The notes under the pieces: generated by a model
What the model was told of the DNA's origin: nothing
The model's database searches: none
What the model saw: only the letters and a program-made list of their open reading frames with translations
Assembly (NCBI GenBank): GCA_905214175.1
Contig: CAJMLD010000017.1
Coordinates: 1-15,295, forward strand
Length of the DNA: 15,295 nucleotides
Source of the DNA: an uncultured bacterium
GTDB lineage: Bacteria; Actinomycetota; Coriobacteriia; Coriobacteriales; Atopobiaceae
Reading direction: 5' to 3'
Part shown: piece by piece, positions 1-6,347 of the stretch
How positions within the stretch are numbered: position 1 is the stretch's first letter
Layout: each line of letters starts with the position of its first letter
Translations under genes and position numbers: made by a program

Positions 1-113
1 CACCTATCTATGACGAATCTATGGTGGTCAAAAATTCAGATAACACCCAGGTAAATTCCGTTATGCCATCTCCTCTCGCCTTCTGCCGGAACGTCGCGTG
101 CGGCGCGCTCTCG

Positions 114-124
114 TGGCATATAGT
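114..124 (+). promoter_or_regulatory. Possible -10 region for the zinc alcohol dehydrogenase gene
   Basis: Bases 1-178 hold no gene; the first 60 or so are noticeably AT-rich for this window and probably contain control sequence. TATAGT at 119-124 matches a sigma-A -10 box and sits 54 bases before the start codon, similar to the spacing of other candidates in this window. No convincing -35 box is visible 16-18 bases upstream, so the call rests on the -10 and its position only. Confidence 0.3.
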
Positions 125-178
125 CGTTAGGTAAGTGGGGAGAGGCCTCGCAATCCAAGCAGTCGCGGGAGGGCGTCT

Positions 179-1282
179 ATGAAAATCAAGGCTTTGGTCA
201 TGCACGAGAAGAACGGTCCGTACTGCATGGAGGACGTCGAGCTGGACGAGCCGAAGGACAACGAGGTTCTCGTGCGCAACGTTGCCTCTGGCATCTGCCA
301 TACCGACGAGTTTGGCCGCTCACAGGGCGTGCCCATCGCGCTGCCGCTGGTACTGGGCCACGAAGGCGCTGGCATCGTGGAGTGCGTGGGCGCCAACGTT
401 GATGACCTCAAGCCCGGCGACCACGTGGGCATCACCTACGCCTTCGACGGCACCTGCCCGGCCTGCCAGGCGCACGAGCCGTACTACTGCGAGAACTTCA
501 ACCAGATTAACTTTGGCGGCGTTGCCACGGACGGTACGACCCGCCTGCACCAGGATGGCCACGACGTGAGCATGTTCTTTGGACAGTCTTCGTTCGCGAC
601 CTACTCGGTGGCCAACGCTGCATCGGTCTGCAAGGTTGACGATGACGTTGACCTGGGTATTGTTGCGCCTCTGGGCTGTGGCGTGCAGACGGGCGCCGGT
701 GCCATGATCAACGTGGCTCACGTGGACGAGACAAGCGCCGTCGCCGTATTCGGCTGCGGTGCCGTGGGAATGTCGGCCATCATGGGCGCGGCCGTAGCGG
801 GAGCCAAGGTCATCATCGCGGTGGGAGGCAATTCCAAGAGCCTGGCCCTTGCCCGCGAGCTTGGCGCGACCCACGCCATTAACCGCAAGGAGGTGGACGA
901 CGTCCCGGCGGCGGTCCACGGAATCTGCCCTGCCGGCGTCGACGTCACGTTGGACACCTCCGGCAACCAATACATGATGGTTAACGCCATCCGCAGCCTC
1001 AAGTACCATGGCATGTTCCTGCCTGTTGCGGCAGCAGGTTGTATAGACCACTTTGACGTTGGCGGCGACATCATGATGCCCATGCGCACCATGAAGGGCA
1101 CCTGCGAGGGAGAGTCAGATCCCAAGACCTTCGTCCCGCAGATGGTGCGCTGGTACAAGGAGGGTCGCTTCCCCGTGGACAAGATCCTCTCGTTCTACGA
1201 CTTCTCCGAGATTGACAAGGCTCTTGAAGACACGTCTAGCGGCAATGCCATCAAGGCCGTACTCAGGATCTCGAAGCAGTAG
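179..1282 (+). CDS. Zinc-dependent alcohol dehydrogenase (MDR family, aryl/benzyl-alcohol dehydrogenase-like)
   Basis: A cytosolic oxidoreductase of 367 residues, the usual length for zinc-binding medium-chain dehydrogenases, which interconvert alcohols and aldehydes with NAD(P). Catalytic zinc ligands are visible: C40 in GICHTDE, H61-E62 in LGHEGAG, and C167 in PLGCGVQTG. The structural zinc loop reads D90-C93-C96-C104, so Asp replaces the usual first Cys; Sulfolobus ADH uses Glu there, so the site may still bind zinc. The Rossmann motif is FGCGAVG (191-197). The following strand ends in AVGGN where NAD enzymes normally have Asp, which hints at NADP preference (inference). The NFGG segment after the structural loop resembles benzyl-alcohol dehydrogenases; the true substrate cannot be read from sequence. 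ATG at 179 follows GGGAGGG at 167-173. It is separated from the repressor downstream by 112 bases with their own promoter. Confidence 0.9.
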   Translation: MKIKALVMHEKNGPYCMEDVELDEPKDNEVLVRNVASGICHTDEFGRSQGVPIALPLVLGHEGAGIVECVGANVDDLKPGDHVGITYAFDGTCPACQAHEPYYCENFNQINFGGVATDGTTRLHQDGHDVSMFFGQSSFATYSVANAASVCKVDDDVDLGIVAPLGCGVQTGAGAMINVAHVDETSAVAVFGCGAVGMSAIMGAAVAGAKVIIAVGGNSKSLALARELGATHAINRKEVDDVPAAVHGICPAGVDVTLDTSGNQYMMVNAIRSLKYHGMFLPVAAAGCIDHFDVGGDIMMPMRTMKGTCEGESDPKTFVPQMVRWYKEGRFPVDKILSFYDFSEIDKALEDTSSGNAIKAVLRISKQ

Positions 1283-1325
1283 GACGCGTATTGCTGGCGA
1301 TTGTTGTCGGGCCTCCTCCGTCTGG

Positions 1326-1353
1326 TTGACAGGGTTGTTCTATCTGTTATAGT
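1326..1353 (+). promoter_or_regulatory. Sigma-A-type promoter of the GntR/membrane-protein operon
   Basis: A consensus -35 box TTGACA (1326-1331) is followed after 16 bases by TATAGT (1348-1353), 41 bases before the GntR start codon. It is the best-matching promoter in the window and the only one with a clear -35. It is overlapped by the inverted repeat listed next, so repression by blocking RNA polymerase is expected. Confidence 0.7.
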
Positions 1354-1366
1354 CCAAATAGAACAA
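1335..1366. promoter_or_regulatory. Perfect 9-bp inverted repeat over the promoter, probable GntR operator
   Basis: TTGTTCTAT (1335-1343) and its exact reverse complement ATAGAACAA (1358-1366) are separated by 14 bases, giving arms about two helical turns apart, as a dimeric winged-helix repressor would need. The -10 box lies in the spacer and the left arm in the -35/-10 gap. The gene immediately downstream encodes a GntR-family regulator, so autoregulation is the natural reading. The arms are AT-rich against a GC-rich background, which makes chance less likely. Confidence 0.65.
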
Positions 1367-1394
1367 ATGCTGTCGCCGCGGAGGGGGCTTTGCC

Positions 1395-1826
1395 ATGCCC
1401 ATCGTGATAGACCAGATGTCAGAGGATCCCATCTACCAGCAGATTCGCACACAGGTGATAGGGGCCATCGCCACGGGTGAGCTGTCTCCCGGGGAACCTC
1501 TCCCCTCGGTGCGCTCGCTTGCGCGCGACCTTGGTGTGAACCTCCATACCGTGAACAAGGCGTATGCCGTCCTGCGCGACGAGGGCTACCTCATCATGCG
1601 CGGTCGGTCTGGCGCCTTTGTCGCAGACATACGGGATTCGCCCGTGCACCATCTCACGGCCGAGCAGGACTGGCTCATGGGAAAAGAGCTGAGGCGACTA
1701 GCGGTAGCCTTCCGGGCTCGCGGGGGTTCGGAGTCTGCGTTTGTGGAGGAGGCGGCCCGCCAGGCGCGCGCCGCGTTCCAGACGGAGAAGACCTTAGTCA
1801 AAGGGGCTGGTACGGATGAGCGCTGA
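1395..1826 (+). CDS. GntR-family transcriptional regulator, YtrA subfamily
   Basis: A 143-residue DNA-binding protein. Residues 11-78 form the GntR winged helix-turn-helix: PIYQQIRTQV, then GELSPGEPLPSVRSLA and LGVNLHTVNKAYAVL with GYLIMRGRSGAFV as the wing. The remaining roughly 65 residues are mostly helical and far too short for a FadR, HutC or MocR effector domain, which fits the YtrA subfamily. ATG at 1395 follows a GGAGGGG-type ribosome site at about 1379-1386. The gene overlaps the next one by 11 bases, so the two are translationally coupled. YtrA-type regulators usually repress their own operon, often a transporter or membrane protein induced by cell-envelope stress or antibiotics; the operator-like repeat upstream supports self-repression, while the inducer is unknown. 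Confidence 0.9.
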   Translation: MPIVIDQMSEDPIYQQIRTQVIGAIATGELSPGEPLPSVRSLARDLGVNLHTVNKAYAVLRDEGYLIMRGRSGAFVADIRDSPVHHLTAEQDWLMGKELRRLAVAFRARGGSESAFVEEAARQARAAFQTEKTLVKGAGTDER

Positions 1827-2925
1827 GTCTATCCTTGAGGTGGTCATGATTCTCGTCTTGGTGCCAGCGTGCGGCATCGTCTTCGCCCTGACTCCCTGGA
1901 TCACGTCGAAGAGCGAGCTTTTCGCGGTGAGCGTTCCCACCGCGGCGGCGAGCGACCCAGAAGTACGTTCGCTCAAGCGTGGTTACTCACAGTGGATGCT
2001 CGTCCTAACCGCCGCGCTCACCGGCTTGGTTATCTATGCGTTCGCCGCGGCTGATGAATACACCGCCGCACTTGTCATCTGTGTGGCGACCGCAGCCCTG
2101 GTGCTCGTGGGCTACCTCCTCATGCTGCGCTGCAGGGACAGGGTGCGTAGCCTCAAGAAGGTCCGCGGCTGGGTAGCCTCAGCCCAGGAGCACGCGGCAA
2201 TGTTGGTCGGTGACGGCGTTCCCATGCCGGCGTCGCTGAGCTGGGAGCTTCTCAACTTGCTGCCCATAGCCGCATCGTTGCTCATAGCAGCGCTGGGCTA
2301 CGACGGGGCGCCGGACCTCATTCCCATCCACGAGGGCTTGGACGGAGTCGTGAACGGCTGGGCTGAGAAGTCCGTTCTCACGATGCTCCTACCGATTCTG
2401 TTCCAGCTGGCGATGGCAGGTACGATGACCGTTGCCCACGCCATGATCTTGCGGTCAAAGCGTCCCGTGGACCCGCGACATCCGGCGTCGAGCGCCTTCG
2501 CCTACGGTGCCTACGTGCACGCCTGGAGCGTGTGCTGCGTGTGGATGGGCCTGGCACTGAACGCGTCCGGGATGGTGCTGGAGGCATCCCAGGTGGGATG
2601 GGTCTCGCTGCACGTTGCATCCACGGCGATCACGGCCGTCACGCTGGCAATTCTCGTCCCCTGCTTGGTCCTGGCCGTTCGCTATGGGCAGAACGGCACG
2701 AGGCTCCTTGCGCGGCTGCCGGAGGACCTCGCGCTTCCCGCGGACGAGGACGACCGATGGTATGGAGGCGTGTTCTACGTCAACCGAGAAGACCCGTCAG
2801 TAGTGGTGCCCAAGCGCTTTGGGATTGGCTGGACGCTCAACATGGGAAGGCCTGCCAGCTGGGCCATCGTGGTTGGGCTAGTCGCCATCTGCGTTGTTTC
2901 CCTGGCGGTGGCCGCGCAGGGGTAG
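1816..2925 (+). CDS. Multi-span membrane protein with DUF1648-like and DUF5808-like segments
   Basis: An integral membrane protein of 369 residues with about eight predicted spans (near 6-26, 60-78, 83-104, 144-161, 187-211, 232-253, 263-288 and 347-366). Residues 169-186 (IPIHEGLDGVVNGWAEKS) match the DUF1648 signature, also found in SdpI, the Bacillus immunity protein for the SDP toxin. Residues 313-344 contain DRWYGGVFYVNREDP and VPKRFGIGWTLN, the pattern of DUF5808. ATG at 1816 lies inside the end of the GntR gene, with AAAGGGG about nine bases upstream. Pairing of a YtrA-type regulator with such a protein is common in Gram-positives. An envelope-stress or peptide-immunity role is inference; no transport or enzymatic motif is seen. 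Confidence 0.85.
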   Translation: MSAESILEVVMILVLVPACGIVFALTPWITSKSELFAVSVPTAAASDPEVRSLKRGYSQWMLVLTAALTGLVIYAFAAADEYTAALVICVATAALVLVGYLLMLRCRDRVRSLKKVRGWVASAQEHAAMLVGDGVPMPASLSWELLNLLPIAASLLIAALGYDGAPDLIPIHEGLDGVVNGWAEKSVLTMLLPILFQLAMAGTMTVAHAMILRSKRPVDPRHPASSAFAYGAYVHAWSVCCVWMGLALNASGMVLEASQVGWVSLHVASTAITAVTLAILVPCLVLAVRYGQNGTRLLARLPEDLALPADEDDRWYGGVFYVNREDPSVVVPKRFGIGWTLNMGRPASWAIVVGLVAICVVSLAVAAQG

Positions 2926-2979
2926 GGGAGGTGCCGTCCACTGAAGAGCTTCTTCCTATGAAGGCCGGATCTTAGATGA

Positions 2980-3058
2980 CCGTTTGGTATCGGGCCCGTT
3001 GGGTAGATAGCTTAACGTTACCTGTCCGCGCGGCATGAACGTCGTCGGTATCAAACGG
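2980..3058. repeat. Weak inverted repeat in the leader of the iron alcohol dehydrogenase gene
   Basis: CCGTTTG (2980-2986) and CAAACGG (3052-3058) are exact reverse complements 65 bases apart; the right arm ends just before the AAGGAAG ribosome site at 3060-3066. GGTATC occurs next to both arms in direct orientation. If transcription begins upstream of 2980 the arms could pair in the leader RNA, but a 7-bp match at this distance may be chance. No convincing promoter or terminator was found elsewhere in 2926-3071. Confidence 0.2.
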
Positions 3059-3071
3059 GAAGGAAGAACTT

Positions 3072-4235
3072 ATGGTTAATCGCTTTGTCCTCAACACCAT
3101 CTCGTATCACGGCTCCGGGGCCATCAAGGAAATCCCCGGCGAGCTGAGCCGTCGCGGCCTCACCAAGGCCTTTGTCTGCTCCGACCCCGACCTCGTGAAG
3201 TTTGGCGTCACTGCCAAGGTGACCGACCTTCTCGACGAGGCGGGCTTCCCCTACGTGGTCTACTCGGAGATTAAGCCCAACCCAACCATCAAGAACGTGC
3301 AGGATGGCGTGGCTGCCATGACGGACTCCGGCGCGGATTGCATCATCGCCATCGGCGGCGGCTCCTCCATGGACACCGCCAAGGCCATCGGTGTCATCCA
3401 TGAGAACCCCGAGTTCGCGGACGTCCGCTCGCTCGAGGGCGTGGCGGACACCAAGAATCACGCCACCTTTACCATCGCCGTGCCCACCACGGCAGGCACC
3501 GCGGCCGAGGTCACGATTAACTACGTGATCACCGATCCCGAGAAGGTCCGCAAGTTCGTGTGCGTGGACACCAACGACATCCCCGAGGTTGCCGTTGTCG
3601 ACCCTGACATGATGGCATCGATGCCCGTTGGCCTCACCGCGGCGACTGGTATGGACGCGCTCACCCACGCAATCGAGGGCTACACCACCAAGGGTGCCTG
3701 GGAGCTCTCGGACATGTTCCACCTCGAGGCCATCCGCATCATCTCGCACAACCTGCGCGAGGCCGTGGCAGAGGCCAAGTCCAAGGAGCCGGGCGAGGGT
3801 CGCAAGGAGATGGCACTTGGTCAGTACATCGCTGGCATGGGCTTCTCCAACGTTGGCCTGGGCATCGTCCACTCCATGGCTCACACCCTCTCGGCGCACT
3901 ACGACACCCCGCACGGCGTTGCCTGTGCAATGCTCCTGCCCGTGTGCATGGAGTACAACGCCGACGCCTGTGGCGAGCGCTACCGCGAGATTGGCCGCGT
4001 GATGGACGTGGCCGGCTGGGATACCGACCCCATCGACGTGGTGAACAAGAACGTGGTTGCTGCCGTCGCCAAGCTCGGCGAGGACGTGGGTATCCCCAAG
4101 ACCTGCAACGGCCTGGTGGAGGCTGATCTTGACCAGCTTGCAGACGACGCAGCCGCTGACGCCTGCTTCCCCGGCACGCCAAAGCCCGCTGATCACGAGA
4201 CGATCAAGGCTCTGTTCCGCAAGGTCATGGCGTAG
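3072..4235 (+). CDS. fucO: Iron-containing alcohol dehydrogenase, lactaldehyde reductase / 1,2-propanediol oxidoreductase type
   Basis: A 387-residue group III (iron-dependent) dehydrogenase. From memory it matches E. coli FucO over long segments: NPEFADVRSLEG (112-123), PTTAGTAAEVTINYVITD (138-155), RKFVCVD (160-166), and ALGQYIAGMGFSNVGLG (248-264). Expected metal ligands are D195, H199, H267 and H281, with the same 14-residue spacing of the last two as in FucO. The GGGS loop is at 95-98, and D38 corresponds to the Asp that favours NAD(H) in FucO. FucO reduces L-lactaldehyde from fucose or rhamnose breakdown to 1,2-propanediol; no other deoxysugar gene lies nearby, so the natural substrate could be another short aldehyde. 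ATG at 3072 follows AAGGAAG. The gene ends in a strong terminator and appears to be transcribed alone. Confidence 0.88.
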   Translation: MVNRFVLNTISYHGSGAIKEIPGELSRRGLTKAFVCSDPDLVKFGVTAKVTDLLDEAGFPYVVYSEIKPNPTIKNVQDGVAAMTDSGADCIIAIGGGSSMDTAKAIGVIHENPEFADVRSLEGVADTKNHATFTIAVPTTAGTAAEVTINYVITDPEKVRKFVCVDTNDIPEVAVVDPDMMASMPVGLTAATGMDALTHAIEGYTTKGAWELSDMFHLEAIRIISHNLREAVAEAKSKEPGEGRKEMALGQYIAGMGFSNVGLGIVHSMAHTLSAHYDTPHGVACAMLLPVCMEYNADACGERYREIGRVMDVAGWDTDPIDVVNKNVVAAVAKLGEDVGIPKTCNGLVEADLDQLADDAAADACFPGTPKPADHETIKALFRKVMA

Positions 4236-4256
4236 GCGAGAAGAACGTATCGCGCG

Positions 4257-4301
4257 CGGCCCGGCCGAGGTCACCCCGGCCGGGCCGTTGTTGTTCTCGC
4301 C
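4257..4301 (+). terminator. Intrinsic terminator after the iron alcohol dehydrogenase gene
   Basis: A perfect 11-bp GC stem, CGGCCCGGCCG (4257-4267) with CGGCCGGGCCG (4277-4287), closes a 9-base loop and is followed by TTGTTGTT (4288-4295). An outer pair, GGCGAGAA (4235-4242) with TTCTCGCC (4294-4301), can extend the structure from the stop codon itself. The T run is interrupted by G, but the stem strength and position 22 bases after the stop support termination. Confidence 0.75.
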
Positions 4302-4368
4302 GGGCGTACCAGCTAGTAGCCCGGCCGGCGGCCCCCGCCTCGAGCGGGTCCCTCGACCCTCACTCTCG

Positions 4369-4469
4369 AAAACTGCGACTTAATTGCAGTCCGAAAGCTA
4401 CTTTGCCGAGAAGAACCGCAGGTAGAAGGCTTGTGGCTCTTCTCGGCACTGCAATTAAGCCGCAGTTTT
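4369..4469. repeat. 101-bp composite inverted repeat (possible miniature element or structured terminator)
   Basis: The main feature of the 333-base gene-free stretch 4236-4568. Arms 4369-4390 and 4448-4469 are 22 bases each and complementary except for one A/C pair (4378/4460). Each arm is also quasi-palindromic (ACTGC-N9-GCAGT). Inside, GCCGAGAAGA (4405-4414) pairs exactly with 4438-4447 around a 23-base loop, and the 14 bases left over on one side contain an AAAG-CTA-CTTT mini-hairpin (4394-4404), giving a three-way-junction shape. The right arm ends in TTTT, and CCGCAGTTTT recurs at 4472-4481. There is no open reading frame inside and no flanking duplication that I could confirm. Just upstream, 4334-4348 holds a small CCCGC/GCGGG hairpin. 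Termination, a MITE or REP-like repeat, or a protein-binding site are all possible. Confidence 0.7.
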
Positions 4470-4515
4470 CCCCGCAGTTTTTGCCCGTAGCCTTCTCGCG
4501 GCGGTCATGCTTCCG

Positions 4516-4524
4516 TGGCATACT
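4516..4524 (+). promoter_or_regulatory. Possible extended -10 promoter of the DUF2974 gene
   Basis: CATACT at 4519-4524 with TGG immediately before it (4516-4518) resembles an extended -10 element, and it lies 44 bases before the chosen start. A TG-type extension would compensate for the missing -35. An in-frame GTG at 4515 falls inside this element, which argues against it as a translation start. Confidence 0.33.
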
Positions 4525-4568
4525 GCCTCATACCAACTGCTCGTCTAGCCTTGCACGGAGGGACGCCC

Positions 4569-5843
4569 ATGGCGAACATCCACGACTACCTTGACCTTCG
4601 CGCTGACATAACGCTAGGAGAGCGGCAGTTCAACGTGGTCGACGGCCTGGTTCTCTCGGTTCTCTCTTATGTCGACTTTTCGGGCATCGTTCCCGGGGAG
4701 GGGGAGGGGCCGGTCACCATCTCGTACGCATGCGATGCCCTGCTCGATCGCGCAGATGGCGACGTCTCGCCCTACGTGCGCTCGCTTGCCAAGATCGACG
4801 AGCGCTATCTGCGGCTCCTCGGTGCGTCCAAGCGCTTTGGACAGGCCGGTGTTGAGGATTACGTGGATGTCTTCGACCACGACCGCGACCTCCAGTTTGC
4901 CGCGCTCACGGTGGACCTTCCCGGCGGGACGCGCTTCGTCTCGTTCAGGGGGACAGACAACTCCCTCGTTGGCTGGCGCGAGGACTTCATGCTGAGCTTT
5001 GAGGTCACGGAGGCGCAGCGCCTGGCGGCGGAGTACCTTCTGAGACAGGCACGCCGTGCCAAGGCCGAGGGCGTGCGCCTCATGGTGGGCGGCCACTCGA
5101 AGGGTGGCAACCTTGCGAGCTTCTCGGCGGTGCTGCTGCCCGACGATCTGCGTAACGTGATTGAACGCGTCTACTCAAACGACGGCCCCCTCATGGCGCC
5201 GGAGGTCGTGCCCCTGAGTTGCCATGATGTGTACGGCGAGCGCTTCGTGCGGATTGTCCCCACCTACAGCGTGGTGGGCATGCTCTTCGACGACCCCGCC
5301 GAGCCCAAGACCATCGTGCGGAGTACCGGTGACGGTGCCCTCCAGCATGACCCCACAACCTGGCAGGTCCACGCCGATTGCCTGGACGAGGCGGACGACC
5401 TGCTCCCCCAGTGCAAACTCGTGAACGCCATCTTTGACAAGTGGATGCGCGGGGCCAACCTTGCCGACCGCGAGCTCTTCACGCGTCAGGTCTTCGACGC
5501 CTTCGAGGCCGGGGGAGCGACAACCTTCGACGAGGTCGTGGGCAACCCTGCAGGCGCCCAGCGCGTGCTCGCCGCCCTGAGGGATGCCGACCCCCGCACC
5601 AAGGAGCTTCTCGGCGAGCTGGTGCAAGTTGCCGCCGACAAGACCTGGGACGCCACGGTGGCGGCAGTCGCAAGCGCTACACGTGCGGCCCTGAACGCCG
5701 TGGGGGCAATACTTCCGCAGCGCAGACCGGTAGGCGAGAGCGAGACTGGCGAGAGGGACGAGAAGCACGTGGGAAAGGATACGGATGCTCCGACGCCCGG
5801 TCCCACGTTGCCTGGTGACGGGGAAGGAGCCTCTCCTCGCTGA
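4569..5843 (+). CDS. DUF2974 (Mbeg1-like) alpha/beta-hydrolase fold protein
   Basis: A 424-residue protein of the Mbeg1-like family, which has a lipase-type alpha/beta-hydrolase fold but no well-defined substrate. The family pattern is clear: an N-terminal helical part with FNVVDGLVLSVLSYVDF (21-37), FRGTDNSLVGWREDF (126-140) before the core, the nucleophile elbow GHSKG (175-179) with S177, then YSNDGPL (202-208) and a conserved QHDPTTW segment (259-265); D205 and H260 are reasonable triad candidates. From about residue 385 the tail is hydrophilic, rich in Gly, Glu, Asp and Pro, and probably disordered. No signal peptide or membrane span is seen, so it is likely cytosolic. ATG at 4569 follows GGAGGG by about six bases; an upstream GTG at 4515 lacks a ribosome site and overlaps the likely promoter. 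Function is unknown beyond a predicted serine hydrolase. Confidence 0.88.
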   Translation: MANIHDYLDLRADITLGERQFNVVDGLVLSVLSYVDFSGIVPGEGEGPVTISYACDALLDRADGDVSPYVRSLAKIDERYLRLLGASKRFGQAGVEDYVDVFDHDRDLQFAALTVDLPGGTRFVSFRGTDNSLVGWREDFMLSFEVTEAQRLAAEYLLRQARRAKAEGVRLMVGGHSKGGNLASFSAVLLPDDLRNVIERVYSNDGPLMAPEVVPLSCHDVYGERFVRIVPTYSVVGMLFDDPAEPKTIVRSTGDGALQHDPTTWQVHADCLDEADDLLPQCKLVNAIFDKWMRGANLADRELFTRQVFDAFEAGGATTFDEVVGNPAGAQRVLAALRDADPRTKELLGELVQVAADKTWDATVAAVASATRAALNAVGAILPQRRPVGESETGERDEKHVGKDTDAPTPGPTLPGDGEGASPR

Positions 5844-5871
5844 GGCTCTAATTAATGTCGCGCCCCTGTTC

Positions 5872-5877
5872 CATACT
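5872..5877 (+). promoter_or_regulatory. Possible -10 box of the HIRAN gene
   Basis: CATACT followed by GC, the same eight bases as before the DUF2974 gene, lies 49 bases before the start codon. No -35 is recognisable. Between it and the ribosome site are two short hairpins in the predicted leader: CTGCG/CGCAG (5876-5890) and GGCCC/GGGCC with a 3-base loop (5898-5910). Confidence 0.28.
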
Positions 5878-5926
5878 GCGGTTAACGCAGAGAGAGTGGC
5901 CCAAGGGGCCCGGAACGGAGGAAACC

Positions 5927-6256
5927 ATGTACGAACCTTCTCGTCTCATCCAGTCGTTCTTCATTGCGGGGTTCCAGTACTACGATGGCGCGCTTGCCCT
6001 ATCCAGCCTCAAGCCGGGAGAGTCTGGCCTCGTGCTTGTCCCTGAGCCGGACAACCCGCATGATCCCGATGCCGTGGGCGTCTACTTTGATGGCCTGAGG
6101 CTGGGGTACGTTCCTGCTGACGAGAACAGCATTGTGTCGCTCATGTGCCGCTTTGGGCACGCGGACGTTTTTGAAGTCCGGGTTCTACAGGTCAAGGCGG
6201 ACGCCGACCCGTGGAAGCAGGTGCGTGTGGGCGTCTACGTCACCGACGCGCGATGA
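5927..6256 (+). CDS. Small stand-alone HIRAN-domain protein
   Basis: A 109-residue protein that is almost entirely one HIRAN domain: FFIAGFQYYDGALALSSL (residues 11-28), then the hallmark EPDNPHDPDAVGVYFDG (residues 44-60) and LRLGYVPADEN, followed by a conserved-looking C-terminal strand. HIRAN domains occur in HLTF/Rad5-type SNF2 helicases, where they bind DNA ends with a free 3' hydroxyl, and as stand-alone bacterial proteins of unknown function. ATG at 5927 follows GGAGGA by four bases; an in-frame ATG at 5855 would add 24 residues that do not look like part of the fold and has no ribosome site. It sits 91 bases before the YerC-addB-addA operon, so a DNA-repair link is plausible but unproven. 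Confidence 0.87.
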   Translation: MYEPSRLIQSFFIAGFQYYDGALALSSLKPGESGLVLVPEPDNPHDPDAVGVYFDGLRLGYVPADENSIVSLMCRFGHADVFEVRVLQVKADADPWKQVRVGVYVTDAR

Positions 6257-6273
6257 CGGCGTCGTCCCCTCGG

Positions 6274-6331
6274 CACTTTGATGCGCTAAAGTGTTTTCCA
6301 CGCACGTGACGCTGTACGTTGGCACAAAGTG
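6274..6331. promoter_or_regulatory. Repeated CACTTT/AAAGTG sites upstream of the YerC-like gene
   Basis: CACTTT (6274-6279) and AAAGTG (6288-6293) form a 6-bp dyad with an 8-base spacer, and AAAGTG recurs at 6326-6331, ten bases from the ribosome site region. Short symmetric sites before a helix-turn-helix regulator gene are compatible with autoregulation, but the words are only six bases long. Confidence 0.3.
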
Positions 6332-6347
6332 GCGCGGGAGGGTGTGG

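Noticed and set aside
1..178. End of an upstream gene or a riboswitch before the zinc dehydrogenase
   Set aside because: No supported + strand frame and no riboswitch core recognised; only an AT-rich control region is evident.
320..1051. Minus-strand open frame opposite the zinc dehydrogenase
   Set aside because: Antisense shadow without ribosome site or domain.
2926..3071. Rex (redox) operator before fucO
   Set aside because: No TTGTGA-N6-TCACAA-like sequence is present; TAACGTTA (3013-3020) is only a short palindrome.
3051..4274. A 407-codon open frame on the minus strand opposite fucO
   Set aside because: It mirrors a well-matched gene, has no recognisable domain and a His/Val/Gly/Arg-rich composition typical of antisense frames in GC-rich genes.
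4369..4469. Integron attC site or IS element as an explanation of the composite repeat
   Set aside because: No GTTRRRY-type core site, integrase or transposase gene is visible nearby.
4515..4568. Upstream GTG start adding 18 residues to the DUF2974 protein
   Set aside because: No ribosome site; it overlaps the likely -10 element, while ATG 4569 has GGAGGG at proper spacing.
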